Part shown: positions 6,644-14,499 of the stretch, one piece after another
How the letters are laid out: each line of letters begins with the position of its first letter
Position numbering within the stretch: the first letter of the stretch is position 1
From: an uncultured bacterium
Lineage (GTDB): Bacteria; Cloacimonadota; Cloacimonadia; Cloacimonadales; Cloacimonadaceae
Direction of reading: 5' to 3'
DNA length: 23,048 bases
Assembly: GCA_937960795.1 (NCBI GenBank)
Contig: CALGPA010000059.1
Location: 1-23,048, forward strand
Made by a program: the position numbers and the translations under genes
The notes under the pieces: generated by a model
What the model was told of the DNA's origin: nothing
Seen by the model: only the letters and a program-made list of their open reading frames with translations
Database searches by the model: none

Positions 6644-8926
6644 ATGCATAGATGTCTTAGAAATAGCAAGGCACTGATCATGATAGGCATAATCATCATG
6701 TTTAGCCTGTCTTTGGCTGCAGAATTTGTGCATCCGACTACTGCCGTGGAGCTTGCGGCAAACTGGATGAACTACTGGCAGAGCGAAAAGAGCTTTGCTA
6801 TCAAAGAAGTTTTGGAGTACAGACAAGAGGATATCCGCCGCAGTGATCTCAGAGGGGATTTTGCACAGGATCATCCCGAGCTATATATAGTTTATTTTGA
6901 GAATGGGTCTTTTAGTGTGGTGCCGGCAGATGACAATCTCCGCCCCGTCTTGGCATATTCTTCTCTTCCCCTCAGTGATGCATCCGAGATGCCACCTGCA
7001 TTTAAGATGTGGCTGGAATTCTATGCTCAGGACGTGCGTTATGTGCGTGAAAGCGGCGATGAGTTTCCTGAGAATCGTGCGATGTGGGATGATCTGGCAG
7101 CGGCTCAATTCCGCAATGCTGATCGGGATCGGGAGATTAGCCCGCTTTTGAAGACCCTCTGGAACCAAAACTGGCCATACAACGAGCTGTGCCCGGAAGA
7201 CGCTGACGGTCCCGGCGGCAGGGTATATGTCGGTTGTGTAGCGACGGCTATGGCGCAGGTGATGAAATATTGGAATTCCCCCATCACGGGAGTGGGCTCA
7301 AAGACTTACTATGCATATCCTTATGGATATCAAACCGCAAACTTCGGCGCTACTACCTATCTTTGGGATGAGATGCCAAACAGCGTCGGCAGTTCAAACA
7401 TCCCGGTGGCAACGCTTTCGTATCACGCCGCCGTGGGAGTGGAGATGGGCTTTTCTCCCAATGGCTCGGGCTCAAATGGCACTCGCGCCCGCGCTGCTCT
7501 CAGAGACTATTTCCGCTATCCAAATGCAAGCTACGTTCGTCGAGACGACTATGCCTCCAGCACTTGGGAAAACATGCTAAAGGCTCAGCTCGACAATGGA
7601 GTCCCGATGTATTACAGTGGGATGGACACCGATGCCGGGCATGCTTGGAACTTGGATGGATATCAAGGATCAAACTATTTTCACTTCAATTTTGGCTGGG
7701 GCGGCTCTTATAACGGCTATTACTACCTCACGTCCATCACTCCCGGCAGCAACAACTTCAATTCCAGTCAAGCTGCCATCACAAATGCAATCCCCCAAGG
7801 CTATAGCATGGCGGATCCCCGCATCCAGATCGTGGCAGAAAATTGCCAGGCAGGCGATCCCTTCAGACTGTCAATGACCACCTATCCCGTCTTGGGTTCA
7901 TGGGATATTCAGAACTATGATTTCACTCTGTATTACGAAGTTGGGCAAGTGGAATATCTGGGTGTGAGCCTGGATGGCACCATCTCGGAGGGGGGAGATA
8001 TTGTGGTGGATGCGTCCAACCCCGGATACGTCCAAGTCTCATGGAATCGCAGCGAAGCCCTCTTTGGCGGCGGGAAGCTGATTGATTTCAACTTCCGCTC
8101 GATCGAACCCGGCACAAACTATTTTGGCACCATCGACATGGCATATGAGGGCACAATTCTGCAAAATGTCGAGCCTCTATTGATGGACGTTGATGCTCCT
8201 GTGGCAGACCTGGAAAGCTCCACGATCGCCATGACCAATGCCATGCACATCGGGCACAATCAACTCGCTACTATCCGCATGAATAGCAGCTATCTGCCGC
8301 CTTCATGGAATGTCACTCACTACGATTTCCGCCTTGCCTTTGATCCCGATTTGGTGGAATTTGCAGATTTGGATTTTGAGGGATGCATCAGCGTGGAAGA
8401 CGCAGATATCAGCATCGATGTCTCTGAGCCGGGGATCCTGGAAGTGAGTTATGATAGTGATGCAGCCATCAGCGGGATCAATATTCCGCTTGTCAAGATC
8501 CTGTTCCGTGCGATCGGTAATTCTGCCACTGCGCAATTGGTAAATGTGACCCTAAGTGACTTTTATTACAATGACACCCAGATCACCAGCACTTCCAATG
8601 CCATCATCGTGCTGTCCCCGGTGACTTCTATAGACGAAGAAATCCCGGCAGCCGTCAGCAGCTTGGCAAATTATCCGAATCCCTTCAATCCGACTACGAG
8701 CATAGACTTTTATCTGGCGCAGTCAGGGAAGATCGATGCAGCCATCTACAATCTGCGTGGACAAAGGATTTTCACACTGCATGAAGGTGAGATGAGATCC
8801 GGCAATCACCGCTTTGTCTGGAGTGGCACGGACGACCAAGGACGCGAGCTCAGCAGCGGAATCTACCTGATCCGCATCACAGGAGCAGAGAGGCAGCTTA
8901 CCAAGAAACTGAGCTTGGTCAAGTAA
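6644..8926 (+). CDS. Secreted C10 (streptopain-like) cysteine protease with cohesin-like modules and T9SS-type sorting tail
   Basis: The 760-residue product is a predicted extracellular or surface protease. A signal peptide (about residues 1-25) precedes a C10-type propeptide region (about 26-170). The papain-fold catalytic domain shows YVGCVATAMAQVMKYW with nucleophile Cys198, and GHAWNLDGY with His333. FHFNFGWGG with Asn349 and Trp352 follows, as in SpeB. Two tandem beta-rich modules (about 388-515 and 517-662) resemble cohesin domains, for example YDFRLAFDPDLVEF. The last about 90 residues, from NYPNPFNPTTSIDFYL to the final KKLSLVK, match the FlgD-like/T9SS type A sorting tail used for export through the outer membrane. 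The ATG is preceded by GGAGG. It stands alone between divergent yifB and a convergent gene, with its own terminator. The protease call is firm; the cohesin label is by pattern only. Confidence 0.93.
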   Translation: MHRCLRNSKALIMIGIIIMFSLSLAAEFVHPTTAVELAANWMNYWQSEKSFAIKEVLEYRQEDIRRSDLRGDFAQDHPELYIVYFENGSFSVVPADDNLRPVLAYSSLPLSDASEMPPAFKMWLEFYAQDVRYVRESGDEFPENRAMWDDLAAAQFRNADRDREISPLLKTLWNQNWPYNELCPEDADGPGGRVYVGCVATAMAQVMKYWNSPITGVGSKTYYAYPYGYQTANFGATTYLWDEMPNSVGSSNIPVATLSYHAAVGVEMGFSPNGSGSNGTRARAALRDYFRYPNASYVRRDDYASSTWENMLKAQLDNGVPMYYSGMDTDAGHAWNLDGYQGSNYFHFNFGWGGSYNGYYYLTSITPGSNNFNSSQAAITNAIPQGYSMADPRIQIVAENCQAGDPFRLSMTTYPVLGSWDIQNYDFTLYYEVGQVEYLGVSLDGTISEGGDIVVDASNPGYVQVSWNRSEALFGGGKLIDFNFRSIEPGTNYFGTIDMAYEGTILQNVEPLLMDVDAPVADLESSTIAMTNAMHIGHNQLATIRMNSSYLPPSWNVTHYDFRLAFDPDLVEFADLDFEGCISVEDADISIDVSEPGILEVSYDSDAAISGINIPLVKILFRAIGNSATAQLVNVTLSDFYYNDTQITSTSNAIIVLSPVTSIDEEIPAAVSSLANYPNPFNPTTSIDFYLAQSGKIDAAIYNLRGQRIFTLHEGEMRSGNHRFVWSGTDDQGRELSSGIYLIRITGAERQLTKKLSLVK

Positions 8927-8936
8927 ACAAAACTTA

Positions 8937-8984
8937 AGACCCCAAGATAAAGCAATGCAAGATCTTGGGGTCTATCTTTTAATT
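8937..8984. terminator. Bidirectional terminator between the C10 protease and GGDEF genes
   Basis: AGACCCCAAGAT (8937-8948) and ATCTTGGGGTCT (8962-8973) form a perfect 12-bp stem with a 13-nt loop. A T-rich tail follows on the plus strand (8975-8984). A weaker T-rich stretch follows on the minus strand. It lies 11 nt after the protease stop, and its tail overlaps the stop codon of the convergent diguanylate cyclase gene. Confidence 0.87.
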
Positions 8985-9944
8985 TTCTTCCATCTCCTGA
9001 TAGCAGTAGACTCTGTCTCTGCCATCACGCTTTGCCCGATATAATGCCTTATCCGCTTCATCAACGATGTCTTGGCGCTTGACCTCACCTTTGTGATGGG
9101 AGATGCCAAAGCTGAGTGTGATCTCGATGGGCTTGTCCTTCCAACTGAGTTCCAGATCCGAGACTGCCTTGCGGATGCGCTCTATGACGATTCCCGCTCC
9201 AAAGCAATCCGCTTCGGGGAGGATGAAGAGAAATTCCTCTCCGCCCCAGCGCCCCACGACATCCGTCAGGCGAAGAGATTCCCGCATGACCCGAGATAGC
9301 TCTTTGAGCACCATATCGCCGCATTCATGGCCATAAGTATCGTTGACCAGCTTGAAGTGGTCGATGTCTCCCAGCGCCACAGATAGTCCCTTGTCGCCGC
9401 GCTTGCTGCGCTCGATCTCATAGGCAAGGGAATTGTCGATTACGCGGCGGTTGTAGAGCCCGGTCAGGGGATCGTGACGTGCCAGCTTCTCCAATTCTTT
9501 GAATGCGTGTTGCAATTCCAGATTTGCTTGCGAGAGCTTGCCGTTTGTCTCGCGCAGCTCCATCTCTGCCTTCTTTTGCGGATCGATATTCACGAAGACA
9601 CCCAATAGCCCGCAGACATTGTCATCAGTATCGGTGATGACGCTCACGCTCAGATCAGCCCAGAAAATGGTGCCGTCTTTGCGAAGATATCTCCTGGTCA
9701 GGCGCATAGACGGTATTTCACGATTGATCAACCTGCTGAAGTTTTCCTCACTGCTGTCTTGCTCCAAAAGCGGTGTGAGGGCTTGCAGATTGAGATTCAT
9801 GGCCTCTTCCCGGCTATAGCCGGTAAATTCACACCAAGCCGGATTCACGGCCGTGTATTTCCCCTGAAGATCCGTAATCCCGATCGCCGCAACGCTGGAA
9901 TTGAAGATCTTGTTGTATAACAAATCTGTGCTCAAGTTCTGCAT
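8979..9944 (-). CDS. PAS-GGDEF diguanylate cyclase
   Basis: This enzyme is predicted to make cyclic di-GMP from two GTP. The 321-residue protein has an N-terminal PAS/PAC sensor (about 1-125), a helical coiled-coil linker (about 125-155) and a GGDEF domain (about 158-317). The active-site signature is GGEEF at 234-238. The product-inhibition I-site RLTD (225-228) sits exactly five residues upstream, so feedback control is likely intact. No transmembrane segment is visible, so it should be cytoplasmic. The ATG at 9944 is preceded by GGAGG at good spacing. It lies 74 bp after the ferritin stop on the same strand and may be a distal member of the flavodiiron-ferritin transcript. The PAS ligand is unknown. 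No c-di-GMP effector or EAL/HD-GYP phosphodiesterase is seen in the window. Confidence 0.94.
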   Translation of the reverse strand: MQNLSTDLLYNKIFNSSVAAIGITDLQGKYTAVNPAWCEFTGYSREEAMNLNLQALTPLLEQDSSEENFSRLINREIPSMRLTRRYLRKDGTIFWADLSVSVITDTDDNVCGLLGVFVNIDPQKKAEMELRETNGKLSQANLELQHAFKELEKLARHDPLTGLYNRRVIDNSLAYEIERSKRGDKGLSVALGDIDHFKLVNDTYGHECGDMVLKELSRVMRESLRLTDVVGRWGGEEFLFILPEADCFGAGIVIERIRKAVSDLELSWKDKPIEITLSFGISHHKGEVKRQDIVDEADKALYRAKRDGRDRVYCYQEMEEN

Positions 9945-10018
9945 TTTTCCTCCTCAAAGCAGAGGGGATCACGAGCATAATCGCAATCCCCAAGCAGTGT
10001 ATTTTCTAAGACGACATC

Positions 10019-10528
10019 CTATGCTTCTTCCGGAGCAGAGAAGCTGCGGGCAGAGAGCTCACGATCGATCATCATGATGCCGTGCCCGTTTTCGCCAACC
10101 ATCTTGAGCATGTTTACGATGCGATCCACGGATGCTTCTTCCTCGACCTGTTCGTCCACATACCATTGCAGGAAGCTGCGAGTGGCATGGTCGTTTTCTT
10201 TGATAGCCAGATCCATTAGCTCGTTGATGCTCTTGGATATGAATTTCTCATGCTCCAGCGCCATCGAGAAGGCCTTGAGCGGATTTTCAAACTCCACCGT
10301 GGGCTCTTCTATGGCTTTGAGGCGCACCTTCGCTCCGCGTTCGATGAGATAGTTAAAGAGCTTCATGGCATGAAAATGCTCTTCTTTGCTCTGGGCGTCC
10401 ATCCAGTTTGCCATACCATCCAGGCTTTGGTCTGCTAACCATGCTTGCATGGAGATATACAGATATTCCGAAAAGAGTTCCTTATTGATCTGTTCGTTTA
10501 TGGCATCAGTCATTTTTTTGCTGATCAT
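10019..10528 (-). CDS. ftnA: Ferritin (bacterial non-heme, FtnA type)
   Basis: Ferritin oxidises ferrous iron and stores it as a mineral in a 24-subunit cytoplasmic shell. The protein has 169 residues. All expected ferroxidase-centre residues are present at the positions familiar from FtnA: Glu17, Glu50, His53, Glu94, Gln127 and Glu130. The start codon overlaps the stop of the flavodiiron protein gene as ATGA (10525-10528), which implies translational coupling. A GGAGGA Shine-Dalgarno sits inside the end of the upstream gene. The pairing suggests joint handling of oxygen and iron: the flavodiiron protein removes oxygen while ferritin removes free Fe(II). Confidence 0.96.
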   Translation of the reverse strand: MISKKMTDAINEQINKELFSEYLYISMQAWLADQSLDGMANWMDAQSKEEHFHAMKLFNYLIERGAKVRLKAIEEPTVEFENPLKAFSMALEHEKFISKSINELMDLAIKENDHATRSFLQWYVDEQVEEEASVDRIVNMLKMVGENGHGIMMIDRELSARSFSAPEEA

Positions 10529-11721
10529 TTTTCCTCCTGTTTTGCTTTAATATCTTCGGATAATATGAATTGGATGCTTACCAGGTCATCCGCTGATGGG
10601 ATATACTGGTGTTTGATGGGATTGAGCATGTCAAATCCGCATTCTTTAGGATCTCCCAGCATCTGCTGCAAGATCGGGATGCTCTGCCCGCCCCATCCAT
10701 AGGAGCCAAAAGCCAGTCCTATGCGATCCTTGGGCGAGAGACCTTTGAGATAGTACAAAAATGCTGCGACCGTAGGCAAGATCGATGAATTAAGCGTGGG
10801 TGAGCCTACCGCGATGTATCTGGCGTCGATCACGTCCGTCATGATGTCAGAGATGTGATTTGTCTGCAGATTGAGCAGCTTGGCGCGGATGCCGAGCTCT
10901 TCAAAAGCTTCGTGGATCGCCACTGCCATCATCTGGGTGGATTTCCACATCGAGTCATAGATCACCAAAGCACGCTTTCGATCCGAGACATTGTATGCCC
11001 AATCCTTGTATCCGGCGAGGATCATGGAGATGTTCTCCTCTGTCCAGATCAAGCCGTGACTGGGGCAGATCATCTTGATGGAGAGTGGAGCTGCCAGGTC
11101 CAGAACCTTTTGGACTTGCTTGGAATATGGCAAGACGATGTTTGCATAATACTTTTTGGCTTCTTCCATCACGATGCCGATGGGCATTTCATGGACAAAG
11201 CGCTCACTGGAAGCGATGTGCTGACCAAAACCATCATTTGAGAAGAGTATCTCCTCTTCAGGACAGTAGGTAAATTGGTTGTCCGGCCAGTGCACCATGG
11301 GAGTGGTGATGAAGCTGAGGCTACGCTTGCCGATCTTGATGCTATCCCCGGTCTTGATCTCCTCGAAGTTCCAGTCCTCTTTATAATGCAGCTTGAGGCC
11401 TTTGATGCCTTGCCCGTTGGTATAAATCTTGGCGTTTGGGATCAACTTTTGCAGCATGGGCAAGCCGCTGGAGTGATCCATCTCCACATGGTTTTGGATG
11501 ACGATGTCGATCTTCGCAGGGTCGATGACATCCTTGATGCGGGCTATCATTTCGTCGTATAGATAGTATTTGACATTGTCGATTAGGGTGATCTTTTCAT
11601 CTATGATCAGATAGGCATTGTATGTAGATCCACGTTGAGTGAGATATCCGTGGAAGTTCCTTAGATCCCAGTCTATTCCGCCTACCCAATAGATGCCTTT
11701 CTTCAATTCTACTGCTTTCAT
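10525..11721 (-). CDS. fprA: Class A flavodiiron protein (FprA-type oxygen/NO reductase)
   Basis: Flavodiiron proteins reduce oxygen to water and/or NO to nitrous oxide in the cytoplasm of anaerobes. The 398-residue protein has the two-domain class A layout. An N-terminal metallo-beta-lactamase-like diiron domain is followed by a C-terminal flavodoxin domain from about residue 250 (YDSMWKST phosphate loop, GSPTLNS, FGSYGWGG). Diiron ligands are visible as H78-x-E80-x-D82, H144, D163 and H222. No rubredoxin or flavin reductase domain is fused, so it needs a separate electron donor, which is not seen nearby. ATG 11721 is preceded by TAGGAG. A sigma70-like promoter lies about 60-90 bp upstream. 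The gene is coupled to ferritin. Confidence 0.96.
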   Translation of the reverse strand: MKAVELKKGIYWVGGIDWDLRNFHGYLTQRGSTYNAYLIIDEKITLIDNVKYYLYDEMIARIKDVIDPAKIDIVIQNHVEMDHSSGLPMLQKLIPNAKIYTNGQGIKGLKLHYKEDWNFEEIKTGDSIKIGKRSLSFITTPMVHWPDNQFTYCPEEEILFSNDGFGQHIASSERFVHEMPIGIVMEEAKKYYANIVLPYSKQVQKVLDLAAPLSIKMICPSHGLIWTEENISMILAGYKDWAYNVSDRKRALVIYDSMWKSTQMMAVAIHEAFEELGIRAKLLNLQTNHISDIMTDVIDARYIAVGSPTLNSSILPTVAAFLYYLKGLSPKDRIGLAFGSYGWGGQSIPILQQMLGDPKECGFDMLNPIKHQYIPSADDLVSIQFILSEDIKAKQEEK

Positions 11722-11751
11722 CAGCTATGCTCCTAAATATCTTTCATTTGC

Positions 11752-11769
11752 TTTTCGGCAATCCGAAAA
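11752..11769. promoter_or_regulatory. Inverted repeat in the fprA leader
   Basis: TTTTCGG (11752-11758) and CCGAAAA (11763-11769) form a perfect 7-bp inverted repeat with a 4-nt loop. It lies between the promoter and the start codon of the flavodiiron gene. It could be an operator or an RNA hairpin in the leader. No T tract follows on the minus strand, so it is not a standard terminator. Confidence 0.5.
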
Positions 11770-11781
11770 ACCCATACTTAC

Positions 11782-11809
11782 AGTATACATTGTCAGGCAG
11801 GAAAATCAA
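11782..11809 (-). promoter_or_regulatory. Sigma70-like promoter of the flavodiiron-ferritin operon
   Basis: On the minus strand TTGATT (complement of 11804-11809) and TATACT (complement of 11782-11787) are separated by 16 bp. The predicted start of transcription is near 11775, about 55 nt upstream of the fprA ATG. Confidence 0.6.
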
Positions 11810-11849
11810 GCAAAATCTCACCGAACTGCCGAGAAGAGGTCGATTAAGC

Positions 11850-12500
11850 TCAGCGGGCGAGGCGCAAGATCTTTCCGGGATAGCTGCTGCTAATGGTGTC
11901 GGTGCGGTATGGCAGGATCCTGGTTGAGGTGATTGAACCGACAAAGCTGAGCTGGGGATCTTCGGGGCGATACCACTCGGTAAATCCCGGATCCGCCATG
12001 AGATCGGCAAGATCAGCGCTCATGACTAAGAGATTGTCCTCTTCATCCAGCCGATACTCGATATCCCCGATACGGATCAGATCCTTTCTCCCCGTGCCCA
12101 AGACGCGATATAGCCCCGGACTCAGCCCCGCGACCGCCGCGTCTATATACACCATCGCCCAGACGATTTCTTCATTACCCGGATTGGCAATCACCGCAAA
12201 ATAGCCATGCCGCTGAGTACCCAAAGCAGCTGACAAGGGAAATCCTCCCCCGGCCGTCTGAATCCCCGCATACATTCTCGATTCTGAATATGCGAAGTAG
12301 GCTGCCGTGATCATCAGATCCGGATCAATCCCACTTTGAGGATTCACCCGTGAGATCTTCCCCAGTTTTGCCAAAGAGGGCAAGGCCTCTTTTGAGTGAT
12401 ATCTGCCCCTAATCTCCCCGGTTTCATAAGCTGATAAAGACCGGGGATTAAGAGACAAAACCAGCATTGCCAGCGCAAAGAGAGCAGCACGACTTCTCAA
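11850..12500 (-). CDS. Exported protein of unknown function
   Basis: I do not recognise this 216-residue protein. It starts with a convincing Sec signal peptide: Arg residues, a hydrophobic ALFALAMLVLSL core and a likely cut after SLSA (about residue 24). The mature part has no cysteine pairs and no further membrane segment. It looks globular and beta-rich, with phrases such as GYFAVIANPGNEEIVWAMVYID and FTEWYRPEDPQLSFVGS (near the end). The start used is TTG at 12500, because it gives a complete signal peptide and an AGGGA lies about 9 nt upstream. An ATG 11 codons later would remove most of the n-region. It begins 12 nt after the CrtI-type gene and is probably cotranscribed with it, followed by the fprA promoter. 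A periplasmic or surface location is inferred. Confidence 0.75.
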   Translation of the reverse strand: MRSRAALFALAMLVLSLNPRSLSAYETGEIRGRYHSKEALPSLAKLGKISRVNPQSGIDPDLMITAAYFAYSESRMYAGIQTAGGGFPLSAALGTQRHGYFAVIANPGNEEIVWAMVYIDAAVAGLSPGLYRVLGTGRKDLIRIGDIEYRLDEEDNLLVMSADLADLMADPGFTEWYRPEDPQLSFVGSITSTRILPYRTDTISSSYPGKILRLAR

Positions 12501-12512
12501 TGGGAGATATCC

Positions 12513-14000
12513 CTATAGTTCTTTGCTGCTATAGAGGTTAAAGCTGATCCGAGCCGATTCGTAGATGGTGGGCAAGCCCGAGCCCGGATGAGTGCCGCCT
12601 CCCACCAAATATAGGTTTCGCAGCTCTTCAAACTTGTTCCGAGGACGCAGATAGAGCATCTGATCCAAGCTGTGCGCGAGATTGAAGGTAGCGCCGTAGA
12701 AGACATTGTAGTCGTTTTGCCAATCATCGGGTGTGATCACTTTCTCTTCTTCGATGATCTCTTCCAGATCCTCAAGACCGGGCATGTTTTCTGAGATGAG
12801 CTTTATCACCTGATCTCTGACCCGCTCTTTCTCCCGTTGCCAATTGATCCCGCTCTTGAGATTTGCCACAGGCACTAGGACATATAGTGCAGATTTACCT
12901 TCTGGAGCCAGTGTAGGATCCAGTGCGGAAGGGTTTTGCAGATAAAAGGCGGTGTCATCATGCAGCTTCTTGCGATCAAAGATGTCTTCCACATTATCAC
13001 GATAGGACTCGCTAAAGCGGATATTGTGATGCGGAAGGTCCACCTTGCGACTGACTCCCAGATACAGCATAAAGGTGGAGCAGGAATACTTCATCCTCTT
13101 AAGCTTTGAGCGGCTATACTTCCTCAGTGTGCCGTGTGGAAGCAGGCTGCTCATCGCGTGGGCAAAATCCTCATTGATGAAGACGGCATCGCCAAAATGC
13201 TCTGTGCCATCCGCCAAGCGCAAGCCCTTGACATCATTGCCATCCAGGATCATCTCCTTGACTTCGCTATTCAGCTCGATCCTACCGCCATCTTCTTTGA
13301 CGATTTTCGCCATCGCGTCTGAGATCTTGGAAAGCCCGCCCATCACGTGGTAGATGCCCTCGTGATGTTCCACAAACGGGATGATGGTAAATGCAGCGGG
13401 ACAGTCCCAAGGCGACATCCCCAGATATTTGGATTGGAATGTGAAGCTGAGGCGAAGCTTCTCGCTCTTGAAGTAGTGCCCCAATTCCCCATATAAGGAT
13501 TTGCCCAAAGACATGATTGGGATCGCTCCCAAAAAGTGTTTGGACACCATGCTACCGGGCGTGGCGTAAGGAATCTTCAAGCAGGGCAAAAGCCTGTCAT
13601 AGCGTGTCTTCTCGCGCTTTACAAATCTCGCCAGGCCTTCCTCTTCCCCGGGAAAGAGCCGCGCGACATCCTCTTTCATATCATCAAGATTCTTGCGTAC
13701 ATCGAGATGAAAATCCGGAAAATAGAGACGATACATGGGATCCATCTCCACCGTCTGAAGATAGTCCTCCGTCTTCCGCCCTACCAGTTGGAAGATCTCA
13801 TCTAGGATAAACTTCATCATCAAGAACGTGGGACCTGTGTCAAACTTGTAGTCTCCCAGATCAATGCGGGCATTGCGTCCGCCCACCCGATCCGCCTTTT
13901 CGAAGACCGTGACATCATATCCATGATGCTGCAAAAGCATCGCCGCAGTGAGCCCTCCCGGACCCGCTCCCAGCACAAGGACTTTCTTCTTGTCGTTCAT
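12513..14000 (-). CDS. Phytoene desaturase-family FAD-dependent oxidoreductase (CrtI type)
   Basis: The family removes hydrogens from phytoene or related polyprenes (CrtI, CrtN), or isomerises and saturates them (CRTISO, CrtO). The 495-residue protein has the N-terminal FAD dinucleotide fold GAGPGG (11-16) with the ribose-binding acid at Glu34 and the DRVGGRN motif. The C-terminal family signature NLYLVGGGTHPGSGLP lies near the end. Length and both signatures fit CrtI well. No phytoene synthase, cyclase or other carotenoid gene is present in the window, so the substrate is open. ATG 14000 follows AGGAG at good spacing and an extended -10 promoter just upstream. The small exported protein gene follows 12 nt downstream. 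Confidence 0.85.
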   Translation of the reverse strand: MNDKKKVLVLGAGPGGLTAAMLLQHHGYDVTVFEKADRVGGRNARIDLGDYKFDTGPTFLMMKFILDEIFQLVGRKTEDYLQTVEMDPMYRLYFPDFHLDVRKNLDDMKEDVARLFPGEEEGLARFVKREKTRYDRLLPCLKIPYATPGSMVSKHFLGAIPIMSLGKSLYGELGHYFKSEKLRLSFTFQSKYLGMSPWDCPAAFTIIPFVEHHEGIYHVMGGLSKISDAMAKIVKEDGGRIELNSEVKEMILDGNDVKGLRLADGTEHFGDAVFINEDFAHAMSSLLPHGTLRKYSRSKLKRMKYSCSTFMLYLGVSRKVDLPHHNIRFSESYRDNVEDIFDRKKLHDDTAFYLQNPSALDPTLAPEGKSALYVLVPVANLKSGINWQREKERVRDQVIKLISENMPGLEDLEEIIEEEKVITPDDWQNDYNVFYGATFNLAHSLDQMLYLRPRNKFEELRNLYLVGGGTHPGSGLPTIYESARISFNLYSSKEL

Positions 14001-14021
14001 AAAAATACTCCTAATTCTTGC

Positions 14022-14030
14022 ATAATACCA
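14022..14030 (-). promoter_or_regulatory. Extended -10 promoter of the CrtI-type gene
   Basis: On the minus strand TGG-TATTAT (complement of 14022-14030) is an extended -10 element. The -35 region (AACAAG at 17-bp spacing) is weak. Transcription would start about 15 nt before the ATG at 14000. Confidence 0.45.
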
Positions 14031-14096
14031 ATCTAACGCATTTTCTTGTTATAAAAAGCATAATCTATGCTCAGCCTGCAGCGCGGCAGTTTTTAC

Positions 14097-14124
14097 TTGT
14101 CGGATTTGCCATATCTGCTATTAT
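14097..14124 (+). promoter_or_regulatory. Promoter of the TfoX_N-domain gene
   Basis: TTGTCG (14097-14102) and TATTAT (14119-14124) are 16 bp apart, and TGC directly before the -10 makes it an extended -10 element. The AAGGAG ribosome binding site follows at 14151-14156. Confidence 0.55.
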
Positions 14125-14161
14125 GTGTCTGAATAGATCAACCCATCTTCAAGGAGACAAT

Positions 14162-14488
14162 ATGGCCTCAAGGATCGGAACCAAAGACTACCTGATGACA
14201 CAGCTTAGCGAGCTTCCCGGCGCTTATGCGCGCAAGATGTTCGGAGAATATGGCATCTACTATCAAGACAAAGTCATTGGCATGCTTTGTGATGATCAGC
14301 TGTTTGTAAAAAACACAGTAGCCGGCAGAGAATATCTGCAAGCCCCCCAAATGGGTGCCCCCTACCCCGGAGCCAAAGAACACTTTCTCATCCCCGAAGA
14401 TGATTGGGAAGACGCCGGGTGGCTGATCAAACTCTTCATCCTCAGCGAACCCGAGATCAAGGCTCCCAAAAAGAAGAAAAAGAGCTAG
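14162..14488 (+). CDS. Stand-alone TfoX N-terminal domain protein
   Basis: The 108-residue protein matches the TfoX_N fold, with phrases such as ARKMFGEYGIYYQDKVIGML and a C-terminal helix ending in a basic KKKKK tail. TfoX/Sxy regulates competence in Gammaproteobacteria, but single-domain TfoX_N proteins are widespread and their function is not established. ATG 14162 was chosen because AAGGAG lies 5 nt upstream and the family N-terminus begins there. The frame extends 48 codons further over the promoter. The stop codon TAG abuts the stop of the convergent mutM gene with no gap, inside a 12-bp palindrome. The lysine tail could contact nucleic acid, but that is speculation. Confidence 0.85.
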   Translation: MASRIGTKDYLMTQLSELPGAYARKMFGEYGIYYQDKVIGMLCDDQLFVKNTVAGREYLQAPQMGAPYPGAKEHFLIPEDDWEDAGWLIKLFILSEPEIKAPKKKKKS

Positions 14489-14499
14489 TCAGCGCTGAC
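14488..14499. repeat. 12-bp palindrome across two convergent stop codons
   Basis: GTCAGCGCTGAC is perfectly self-complementary. It includes the last base of the TfoX_N stop and the whole TGA of mutM on the other strand. No T tract lies next to it. Confidence 0.5.

Noticed and set aside
4913..14488. yifB/comM and TfoX_N as evidence of a natural-competence locus
   Set aside because: The two genes are over 7 kb apart, both families are widespread in non-competent bacteria, and no DNA-uptake gene is in the window.
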